This document shows, piece after piece, positions 17,438 through 24,196 of a stretch of 64,000 nt of DNA. A program made the translations under genes and the position numbers. Positions within the stretch are counted from its first letter, which is position 1. The number at the start of each line of letters is the position of its first letter. The DNA is taken from NCBI RefSeq assembly GCF_022803015.1, contig NZ_JAFKON010000013.1, forward strand, positions 28,552-92,551. Direction: 5' to 3'. The notes beneath the pieces are model-generated. The model worked only from the letters and a program-made list of their open reading frames with translations. It was not told where the DNA came from and searched no databases. Origin of the DNA: Arthrobacter humicola. GTDB taxonomy: Bacteria > Actinomycetota > Actinomycetes > Actinomycetales > Micrococcaceae.

Positions 17438-18220
17438 ATGAACGTTGAGCAGGGAATGACCCCGTTGACTGATGATGAGCTGATGGCGCAGGGCGGCACG
17501 GCTCTCCCGGACAAGGAAGTCGCCTCCGTCCTGGACCTGAACGCCGACCTGAACCTCGGGATCAGCGCCGCGGCGCCGATCGACCTCGGCATCGCGGCCA
17601 ACGCCAACGTGGCCGCCCCGATTGACGCAGGCGCTTCGGCTAACGTCCTCTCCGTCGGATCCGAGTCCCAGGCCCTCGCCGACCAGGGCACCATTATCAA
17701 CCAGGGCGTCACGGGCGATGCCACGGCAGACTCCACCCAGGACAGTGTCATCGACCAGGGCACCGGTGCGGATGCTGGAGCCACAGCAGGTTCTGCCGCA
17801 GCGCCTGCCGCCACCGATGCGGCCACGCCTGCCGCCACGGCCGATCTCGGCGGCGCTGTACCCGCCGGCACGGTACCCGCCGATGCCACCGGCGTCTTGC
17901 CGGATGGCACGGCCCCGGACCTGGGCGGTGCGCTGCCGACGGACGTGGGAGCCGCCGCCGGCGCCGCGGGTGCCCTCAGCGGCAACCTGCTCAACGTCGA
18001 TGTGAACCTGGACGCCAACGCTGGCATCGCGGCACCGATCAATGGTGCGGTGGCCGCCAACGCCAACGTGGCCGCGCCGATCGACGCTGCCGTCGGCGCC
18101 AACATCGGCTCCATCGACAGCAACGCGTTCGCCGTCGCCCAGCAGGATGCCATCATCAACCAGGACATCCATGGCGACGCTACGGCGTCGGCTGACCAGC
18201 AGTCCGACCTGAAGCAGTAG
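17438..18220 (+). CDS. Precursor-like protein with leader and duplicated AANANVAAPID repeat
   Basis: 260 residues from ATG at 17438 (GGAG eight bases upstream). The first ~36 residues look like a peptide leader rather than a Sec signal: TPLTDDELMAQGG then LPDKEVASVLDLN. Two 63-residue repeats (45-107 and 198-260) are about half identical, both containing AANANVAAPIDA, IINQ and GDATA. They flank an Ala/Pro/Thr linker (~110-180). No Cys, Trp or Tyr in the repeats and no membrane helix. Homologues are, from memory, annotated loosely as 'peptidoglycan-binding', but no such domain is visible. The M50 protease gene begins 7 bases after the stop, so the protease probably processes or exports this product. 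Function unknown. Confidence 0.75.
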   Translation: MNVEQGMTPLTDDELMAQGGTALPDKEVASVLDLNADLNLGISAAAPIDLGIAANANVAAPIDAGASANVLSVGSESQALADQGTIINQGVTGDATADSTQDSVIDQGTGADAGATAGSAAAPAATDAATPAATADLGGAVPAGTVPADATGVLPDGTAPDLGGALPTDVGAAAGAAGALSGNLLNVDVNLDANAGIAAPINGAVAANANVAAPIDAAVGANIGSIDSNAFAVAQQDAIINQDIHGDATASADQQSDLKQ

Positions 18221-18227
18221 CACCTAG

Positions 18228-20774
18228 ATGAGCACTGTGCACGGAGGGCCGTCCGGTCAGGACGGCCCTCCGGCCCTGCCTGCCACCGGCGGCGCCACAT
18301 CCGCCGCCGCATCGCCCGACGCCGGCGCACGCGCACGCGGCGACGCTGCCGGCCCGCCGTCGTCCGCCGCGGTCGGCCTGCAGCCGGTTCCGGTGCGGGC
18401 CGCCGGCGTCCAGCTAATCGGCGAGGCGAAGGGATCCGGTTACAAGGAAGCCCCGTCCCTCGTGCGCCGTTCCGACGGCCAGACCATCCAGCTCACCCGA
18501 CTGCTGTACCTGGTGCTCGAGGCGATCGACGGCGAGCGGGGCCTGGAAGAAATCGCCGGGCACGCCAGTGACAGTTTCGGACGGCTCGTCAGTGCCGAGA
18601 ACGTCCGCACCCTGATCACTTCCCAGCTGCTCCCCCTCGGCCTCCTGCAGCTGGCGGACGGTTCCGAGCCCGCGGTAAAGAAATCCAACCCGCTGCTGGG
18701 TATGCGCTTCCGGTACTCGGTGACCGATCCGGACCGCACCCGGAAGATCACCGCGCCGTTCGCCACGCTGTTCAACCCCTTGATCGTGGTGGCCGTGACC
18801 GCGGCCTTCCTGGCCACGTGTTGGTGGGTGCTGATGGTCAAGGGTCTGGCATCGGCCACGCATGAGGCCTTTGCCAACCCCGGACTGGTGCTTTTGATCC
18901 TGGTGGTCACGGTGCTCTCGGCCGGTTTCCATGAGTTCGGCCACGCCGCCGCCGCCCGCCGCGGCGGGGCCACCCCCGGCGCCATGGGGACCGGCCTGTA
19001 TCTGATGTGGCCGGCCTTCTATACAGACGTCACGGATTCCTACCGGCTGGGGCGCGGCGGCCGGCTGCGCACGGACCTCGGCGGACTGTACTTCAACGCC
19101 ATCGTGGCCGTCGCGATCATGGGCATCTGGTGGGCCACCGGCTTCGATGCGCTGCTGCTGGTGGTGGTCACCCAGATCCTGCAGATGGTCCGGCAGCTGA
19201 TGCCGCTGGTCCGCTTCGACGGCTACCATATCCTGGCCGACGCTACCGGTGTCCCGGACCTGTTCCAGCGCATCAAGCCCACGCTGCTGGCCCTGGTGCC
19301 GTGGCGGAAGACAGATCCCGAAGCCGGGCTCCTGAAGCCATGGGCGCGGGCCGTGGTCACCATCTGGGTGCTGGTCACGGTCCCCCTGCTGCTCTTCAGC
19401 ATGGCCACCATGGTGCTCACCCTGCCGCGCGTCCTGGGCACCGCCTGGGATAACGGCCTGAAGCAGCAGGCCATGCTTTCCCACAGCGTCGCCACCGGGG
19501 ACCTCGCCGACGCCGCCGTCCGGGTGATCGCGATCGCCTGCCTGGCGCTGCCGGTGCTGGGCATCTTCTACATCCTGTTGCGCCTGGTCCGCCAGCTGGC
19601 CACCGGCCTGTGGCGCAAGACCCGCGGAAAGGCCCTCCAGCGTGCCACCGCCATCGTTGCGATCGCAGCGGTGGCGGCGGGCCTCGCCTGGGCCTGGTGG
19701 CCCGGAGCTGACACCTACCGCCCGGTCCAGCCCTACGAGCGCGGCACCCTGGCCGACGCCACCACCGCCGTCTTCCCGGCCTCCGCCGCGTCCCGGATGG
19801 CCGAGGGCCAGTCGGGAACGACCGTTGCCCTGTGGCCGGAGGGCGCCCGGCGGCCCACACGCGAGGACCCGCAGCTGAGCATGGTCCTGGTGCCCCGGCA
19901 GTCCGGCACGGCCAGCACGGCCGGCCCCGCACCGGCGCCGGCTGCCCCTTCCTGGGTCTTCCCCTTCGACAAGCCGGCCGCTCCGGAGGGCGACGGCAAC
20001 CAGTCGCTCGCGGTCAACACCACTGACGGTTCCGTGGTCTACGATGTCGCCTTCGCCCTGGTCTGGGCCGAGGACGGTGACACCGTGGACACACGGAATG
20101 AGGCCTACGCGTTTGCCAGCTGCGCGGACTGCGCCGCCGTGGCGGTGGGCTTCCAGGTGGTCCTGATTGTGGGACAGACCGATGTGATCGTTCCGGAAAA
20201 TCTCTCGGCGTCGGCGAACTATAACTGCGTCCGGTGCCTGACCTACGCCTTGGCCAGCCAACTTGTCCTGACCCTGGATGGGCCCCTGAGCAGCGACGGC
20301 ACGGCCAGGCTTAACGAGCTGTGGCAGGAGATCGCCGCCTACGGCAAGGACCTGCGGAACCAGCCACTCTCGGAGATCCAGGGCCGGCTCAGCGCGTACA
20401 AGGAACAGATCATGGCGGTCATCAAGGCCGATCCGAGCGCCACCCCGGCCGGGTCCGCCGGTACAGCCCCGACGCCGGGCGGCACTCCTGCCGCCACGCC
20501 TGGTGCCGGTACCGCTGCCACGCCCGGTGCCGGTACCGTTGCCACGCCCGGTACGACGTCGGGAGCCACTGCCGAAACCACCCCCGGCAGCACGCAGGCC
20601 CCGGCCCCGGGACCCACAGGAGCCACGGCGCCGGGTGACGGTACGACGTCGTCCGGTCCCGCCCCGGGCTCCGGTGCCACGGATCCGGCAGGGCAGCAGC
20701 TGACGCAACCCGCGGCTCCCGCACCGGGCACGGTCTCACCGGCGCCGGCATCCACCGCGCCGCCGGCACCCTAA
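18228..20774 (+). CDS. Polytopic M50-type zinc metalloprotease with PqqD-like N-terminus and extracellular CxxC domain
   Basis: 848 residues. A disordered start is followed at ~60-145 by a winged-helix-like segment (RRSDGQTIQLTRLLYLVLEAIDG ... LLPLGLL) resembling PqqD/RiPP recognition domains. A membrane core then carries HEFGH (235-239) in a transmembrane helix and FDGY (330-333), the pattern of M50 site-2-type 'peptide zinc metalloproteases'. After the last helix (~475-490) comes an extracellular domain with CADC and CVRC pairs (~625-670), and a Thr/Pro/Gly/Ala tail with repeated ATPGAGT units. Proposed role: recognise the leader of the upstream product, cleave it in the membrane and release it outside. 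Inference only. Confidence 0.82.
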   Translation: MSTVHGGPSGQDGPPALPATGGATSAAASPDAGARARGDAAGPPSSAAVGLQPVPVRAAGVQLIGEAKGSGYKEAPSLVRRSDGQTIQLTRLLYLVLEAIDGERGLEEIAGHASDSFGRLVSAENVRTLITSQLLPLGLLQLADGSEPAVKKSNPLLGMRFRYSVTDPDRTRKITAPFATLFNPLIVVAVTAAFLATCWWVLMVKGLASATHEAFANPGLVLLILVVTVLSAGFHEFGHAAAARRGGATPGAMGTGLYLMWPAFYTDVTDSYRLGRGGRLRTDLGGLYFNAIVAVAIMGIWWATGFDALLLVVVTQILQMVRQLMPLVRFDGYHILADATGVPDLFQRIKPTLLALVPWRKTDPEAGLLKPWARAVVTIWVLVTVPLLLFSMATMVLTLPRVLGTAWDNGLKQQAMLSHSVATGDLADAAVRVIAIACLALPVLGIFYILLRLVRQLATGLWRKTRGKALQRATAIVAIAAVAAGLAWAWWPGADTYRPVQPYERGTLADATTAVFPASAASRMAEGQSGTTVALWPEGARRPTREDPQLSMVLVPRQSGTASTAGPAPAPAAPSWVFPFDKPAAPEGDGNQSLAVNTTDGSVVYDVAFALVWAEDGDTVDTRNEAYAFASCADCAAVAVGFQVVLIVGQTDVIVPENLSASANYNCVRCLTYALASQLVLTLDGPLSSDGTARLNELWQEIAAYGKDLRNQPLSEIQGRLSAYKEQIMAVIKADPSATPAGSAGTAPTPGGTPAATPGAGTAATPGAGTVATPGTTSGATAETTPGSTQAPAPGPTGATAPGDGTTSSGPAPGSGATDPAGQQLTQPAAPAPGTVSPAPASTAPPAP

Positions 20775-20833
20775 GGCGAGGACCGATTTTGGGTCCGAAT
20801 CGGGTTCGGGTTGGGCCCGAATCGGTTCCGAAT

Positions 20834-20880
20834 TGACGCAGATGGCCGGAATGAGGACTTCATTCCGGCCATCTGCGTCA
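20834..20880. terminator. 21-bp perfect hairpin after the M50 gene
   Basis: The arms are 20834-20854 (TGACGCAGATGG...) and 20860-20880 (its exact complement), loop GGACT. No T tract follows, so it may be a REP-like element or mRNA 3' stabiliser rather than a classical intrinsic terminator. Confidence 0.7.
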
Positions 20881-20990
20881 GATCGGCGTCTCGCCAGACC
20901 GCTACCCGTGAGATCGCTGCCCCGTCAGGTCGGTACTTCCCTTAGATGGCGCTTCCCTACGCCGTCGGCCGCTGGATACCTGCTGCCGGG

Positions 20991-21078
20991 CCTTCCATTC
21001 ATCCGCGGGGAAGGTGTACACCATTTCCGTGGCCCGTTCGTCCTTGTAGTGCCACCTGCCGTGATTCCAGGCCCAGCC
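20991..21078 (-). pseudogene. Remnant of GNAT acetyltransferase C-terminus
   Basis: On the minus strand, about 88 bases match the last ~30 codons of the intact GNAT gene at 21885-22448: WHYKDERATEMVYTFPADEWKAR against WHYKGEWATEVVYAILADEWQAR (shared core shown in part), then AWNHGR out of frame. An 8-base deletion at a CCA...CCA direct repeat breaks the frame (the intact copy has CCATTTGTCCA). The stop codon of the parent is missing. No start, so non-functional. Confidence 0.7.
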
Positions 21079-21103
21079 CGGGCCGGTGAACCCGGCACCC
21101 GGA

Positions 21104-21152
21104 GCACCCAGCGCCCAGCACCCAGCACCCAGCACCCAGCACCCAGCACCCA
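21104..21152. repeat. Heptanucleotide tandem array (GCACCCA, seven units)
   Basis: Seven head-to-tail 7-mers, one variant (GCGCCCA), ending a few bases before the GGAGAGG ribosome binding site of the gene at 21171. Slippage would change promoter or leader spacing, making it a candidate contingency locus; expression effect is unproven. Confidence 0.85.
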
Positions 21153-21170
21153 GCACGGAGAGGCAACACG

Positions 21171-21797
21171 ATGAGACTAACGCTGACAGAGTTCCTCACA
21201 TTGGACGGCGTGGCGCAGGGTCCTGGATCGCCCGAGGAGGATACCAGCGACGGCTTCTCACAAGGAGGTTGGTTCGTCCCCTACCTTGACGAGGAATTCA
21301 TCCAGCAGGCGGCGCACTGGCTGGGTGAGGCGGATGCGTTGCTGTTCGGCCGCCGGACCTACGTCAACTTTGCGAGGGACTGGCCGAGAATCACGGACCC
21401 TGATGATCCGTTCTCTGAGAAGATGAACGGTTTGCCGAAGTACGTGGCCTCGCAGAGCCTGGCGCAGGCTGGTTGGGCGCCCACGACCATCCTGTCCGGG
21501 GACGTCCCCGCACAGGTCGCTGAGTTGAAGAGGCAGCCCGGCAGGGAGTTACAGATCCACGGGAGTGCCCGGCTGGCCCAGTCGCTCCTGACGAAGGGGC
21601 TGATCGACGAACTGAGGCTGGTGATCGCCCCTGTGGTGGTGGGTAACGGCAGGCAACTGTTTCCGCCCGGAGGCGCCCCGGCGGGCCTGCGTCTGGTCGG
21701 CAATGAGGCGACGCCGGGCGGACTCGCGATTCTTGTCTATGAGTCGGCAGGGCTTCCGACGTACGGGACCTATGAGCCTGGTTCGTCCGGCACCTGA
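21171..21797 (+). CDS. Dihydrofolate-reductase-like (RibD C-terminal domain) protein
   Basis: 208 residues of the RibD-C/YyaP group, NADPH-dependent reductases of uncertain substrate. Recognisable parts: LTEFLTLDGVAQGPG at the N-terminus, ADALLFGRRTY, KYVASQSL, TTILSGDV, LQIHGSARLAQSLL and ELRLVIAPVVVGNGRQLFP. Preceded by GGAGAGG and the heptamer array. It lies between a decayed and an intact copy of the neighbouring GNAT 3' end, so it probably arrived or was rearranged by a duplication event. Confidence 0.85.
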   Translation: MRLTLTEFLTLDGVAQGPGSPEEDTSDGFSQGGWFVPYLDEEFIQQAAHWLGEADALLFGRRTYVNFARDWPRITDPDDPFSEKMNGLPKYVASQSLAQAGWAPTTILSGDVPAQVAELKRQPGRELQIHGSARLAQSLLTKGLIDELRLVIAPVVVGNGRQLFPPGGAPAGLRLVGNEATPGGLAILVYESAGLPTYGTYEPGSSGT

Positions 21798-21884
21798 GGC
21801 CCGTGGTTGAGCTTGAGGCCGATGGTTGAGTCGGCCGCTACGCTGCACCAGGCGGAGGTGCCCGGGTTCAAGCGCCGGACAAGG

Positions 21885-22448
21885 TCAGCGGGCCTGCCAC
21901 TCGTCCGCGAGGATGGCGTACACCACCTCCGTGGCCCATTCGCCCTTGTAGTGCCATTTGTCCACCTGCCGTGATTCCAGGCGCATGCCGAGCCGTTCAC
22001 AGAGTGCCGCCGAGGCCGTATTCAGGGCATCGAGCTTGGCGTCGATGCGGTGGAAGCCCAGGTCCTCAAAGCCGAGCTTCAGCAGTGCCCGGGCGGCCTC
22101 GCTGGCAATGCCCCGTCCCCGCGCCTCCGGGGCCAGGCTCCAGCCGATCTCGGCCTGCCCGCACCCCTCCAGCCACTTCAGCACCACCTCGCCGAGGAGC
22201 CCGGGCGAATCCTGGGCCTCAATCGCCAGGGCCACCCAGTCACCCTCCTTCTCGAACTCGAAGTTGGCGTATCGCCCCACCGTTTCCATCGACTGGGTGT
22301 AGCTCTTGGCCTCGCGGGGCAGGAACCGGGCGGTTTCCGGGAGCGAGTGGTAGGCATGGAAGGCATCGAGGTCGGCAGCTGCAAAACGCCGCAGCACCAG
22401 CCGCTCGGTGCGGATGGGCAGCGGAGGCAGCGGCTTGGGTTCATTCAT
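21885..22448 (-). CDS. GNAT N-acetyltransferase (RimJ/RimL type)
   Basis: 187 residues from ATG at 22448; the reading frame continues far upstream antisense to ackA and that part is not coding. Family features: RTERLVLRRFAAADLDAF at the start, EIGWSLAPEARGRGIASEAARALL (acetyl-CoA pyrophosphate loop, about 100-122), and LNTASAALCERLGMRLE. It resembles ribosomal-protein alanine acetyltransferases; the true acceptor is unknown. Its 3' end is duplicated as a remnant at 20991-21078. Confidence 0.88.
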   Translation of the reverse strand: MNEPKPLPPLPIRTERLVLRRFAAADLDAFHAYHSLPETARFLPREAKSYTQSMETVGRYANFEFEKEGDWVALAIEAQDSPGLLGEVVLKWLEGCGQAEIGWSLAPEARGRGIASEAARALLKLGFEDLGFHRIDAKLDALNTASAALCERLGMRLESRQVDKWHYKGEWATEVVYAILADEWQAR

Positions 22449-22466
22449 GTCCCCAACGCTACCCAC

Positions 22467-22519
22467 CGCTGCTCCGGAAGCGCCGTTTTGCGCGGCCAAA
22501 AGGGCGGCTACGGAGCAAC
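22467..22519. repeat. Hairpin/dispersed repeat R24, copy 2 (inverted)
   Basis: The 24-mer CCAAAAGGGCGG...GAGCAAC at 22496-22519 is the exact complement of 17204-17227. An upstream GCTGCTCCG pairs with CGGAGCAAC (8 of 9), giving a hairpin between GNAT and ackA. It overlaps the last codons of ackA. Confidence 0.65.
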
Positions 22520-23677
22520 GGAGGCCTGCGCGACGACGGCGGCCGTTGCCTCCGCGATCGCCCGTTCCTCGTCGGTGGGAACCACAAGGACCGGCAGGGC
22601 CGACGTCGGGGTGGAAATGACGCGGGGTTCCCTGGACCGTTCCCGGTTCAGCCCGGCGTCGAGCTCGACGCCGAGGGCACCGAGCCGCTGCGCCACCAGG
22701 TTCCGGAACTGGTGCGAGTTCTCGCCGATTCCGGCCGTGAACACAAGGGCCTTCGCGCCGCCCACGGCCACGTGGTAGCCGCCGATGTACTTCGCGAGCC
22801 GGTAGGACGCGACCGCCAGGGCCATGGCCGCCTTTGCATCGCCGGCTTCCGCGGCCTCGACCACGGAGCGCATGTCGTTGTTGCCGGCCAGGCCTTTGAG
22901 CCCGGACTGCCGGTTCAGCATCGAATCCAGGTCCTCGGGTGACCATCCGTTCCGGCCGAGGAAGACCAGGATGGACGGGTCGAGGTCGCCGGATCGGGTG
23001 CCCATGACGAGTCCCTCGAGGGGCGTGAATCCCATGGACGTGTCGATTGACTGGCCGCCCCGGATCGCGGTGACCGAGGCGCCGTTCCCCAGGTGGGCGA
23101 TCACGGCGTCGAACTCCTCGACCGGAACGTCCAGCAGCGCCGCCGACCGGTGCGCAACGTATTCGTGCGAGGTGCCGTGGAAGCCGTAGCGGCGGATCCC
23201 ATGGTTCGTGTAGAGCTCGTCCGGCACCGCATAGCGCCAGGCGTGCTCAGGCAGGGTGCGGTGGAAGGCGGTGTCGAACACGGCCACCTGCGGCAGTTCG
23301 GGCCACTTCTTCGAGATCGCGCGGATGCCAAGGACGTTGGCGGGGTTGTGCAACGGGGCGAGCGGGTTCAGCCGCTCAATGGCCCGGGTGATCTCGTTGT
23401 TGACCAGCACCGGCTCGGCGAAGCGCTCCCCGCCGTGCACCACGCGGTGGCCGACGGCATCCAGTACGCGGTCCCCCAGTGCGTCGTGGATGGCCGCGTC
23501 CACTTGTTCCAGCGCCTCGGCGTGGTCGCGCGGGCCCTCGATCTGGCCGTCGCCCTCACCGCCGGCACCCATGCCGATCTTCTCGACCAGGCCTTCGGTG
23601 AGCACGCTGCCGGCCTCGACGTCGCGCACCTGGTACTTGAGCGAGGACGAGCCGGAGTTGATGACGAGCACGAGCAT
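22508..23677 (-). CDS. ackA: Acetate kinase
   Basis: 389 residues. Converts acetyl phosphate and ADP to acetate and ATP (reversible), in the cytoplasm. Family signatures: VLVINSGSSSLKYQV at the N-terminus, HRVVHGGE, FDTAFHRTLPE, YGFHGTSHEYV, HLGNGASVTAI and the ATP-binding GGAKALVFTAGIGENS. Normal length. It is downstream of pta on the same strand, but a small opposite-strand gene lies in the 519-base gap between them. The last bases overlap repeat R24. Confidence 0.95.
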   Translation of the reverse strand: MLVLVINSGSSSLKYQVRDVEAGSVLTEGLVEKIGMGAGGEGDGQIEGPRDHAEALEQVDAAIHDALGDRVLDAVGHRVVHGGERFAEPVLVNNEITRAIERLNPLAPLHNPANVLGIRAISKKWPELPQVAVFDTAFHRTLPEHAWRYAVPDELYTNHGIRRYGFHGTSHEYVAHRSAALLDVPVEEFDAVIAHLGNGASVTAIRGGQSIDTSMGFTPLEGLVMGTRSGDLDPSILVFLGRNGWSPEDLDSMLNRQSGLKGLAGNNDMRSVVEAAEAGDAKAAMALAVASYRLAKYIGGYHVAVGGAKALVFTAGIGENSHQFRNLVAQRLGALGVELDAGLNRERSREPRVISTPTSALPVLVVPTDEERAIAEATAAVVAQASVAP

Positions 23678-23900
23678 GGGGCCTCCTAAGCCTTGGCTTC
23701 GACGCTACCCGAGGGTGCGCCGGGACTGGCATCACGCCGGAGCCTGGCCGAGCGCTCCGTGGGATCCACTATAAATTGCCGGACCAAATTTGCCGGAACG
23801 CCAGTGGCGCCCATCCGTTGCGAAAGCCAGTCCGTTGCGAAAGCCTGGCCGGGCGCCTAGAGTCGGCGGACCAACTGGACAACTCACGAAGGGGATTTCC

Positions 23901-24164
23901 ATGACTGACGACGCGACCCAGCCGGAGGGCACCGAACCAGCGGGCACCGAACCCGCCAGCGGTTCCGGTAAACAGGATCCCACCGGCGTCGTCGGCGCGA
24001 ACCCGGCCCTGGACGACACAGGAAACCCCAAAGCCGCCGAGGTCGGCGAAGCGCCCGAGGCCCCCGAGAATCTGGAGGACCTGGATCTCACGCCGGCGGG
24101 CCTGGCCGATGAGCCGGCCAAGGAGGAAGACCCCGAAAGTCCGGCGAAGCCGGAAAACAGCTGA
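23901..24164 (+). CDS. Small acidic, disordered hypothetical protein
   Basis: 87 residues, almost entirely Glu/Asp/Pro/Ala/Gly/Thr, no predicted helix core or membrane segment. The start ATG has GAAGGGG eight bases upstream. It is encoded opposite to and between pta and ackA. After the stop, the GAAGCCGGAAAACAGCTGA unit that ends the gene occurs a second time (about 24147-24165 and 24179-24197), reaching the end of pta. No function can be assigned; the good ribosome binding site argues it is real. Confidence 0.6.
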   Translation: MTDDATQPEGTEPAGTEPASGSGKQDPTGVVGANPALDDTGNPKAAEVGEAPEAPENLEDLDLTPAGLADEPAKEEDPESPAKPENS

Positions 24165-24196
24165 CCAGGAAAACAGCGAAGCCGGAAAACAGCTGA

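Larger units (their letters stand above)
20775..21170. other. 396-base non-coding interval with gene remnant, hairpin and minisatellite
   Basis: Between the M50 gene and the DHFR-like gene. It holds degenerate GAATCGG/CCGAATC repeats (20790-20830), a 21-bp perfect hairpin (20834-20880), a decayed copy of the 3' end of the GNAT gene (20991-21078) and a 7-bp tandem array (21104-21152). No intact gene. Confidence 0.7.

Noticed and set aside
21104..21152. Heptamer array as a CRISPR
   Set aside because: Units are 7 bases and contiguous with no spacers; no cas genes.
22449..22946. Upstream extension of the GNAT frame
   Set aside because: It is antisense to the acetate kinase gene; ATG at 22448 begins a normal RimL-type protein.
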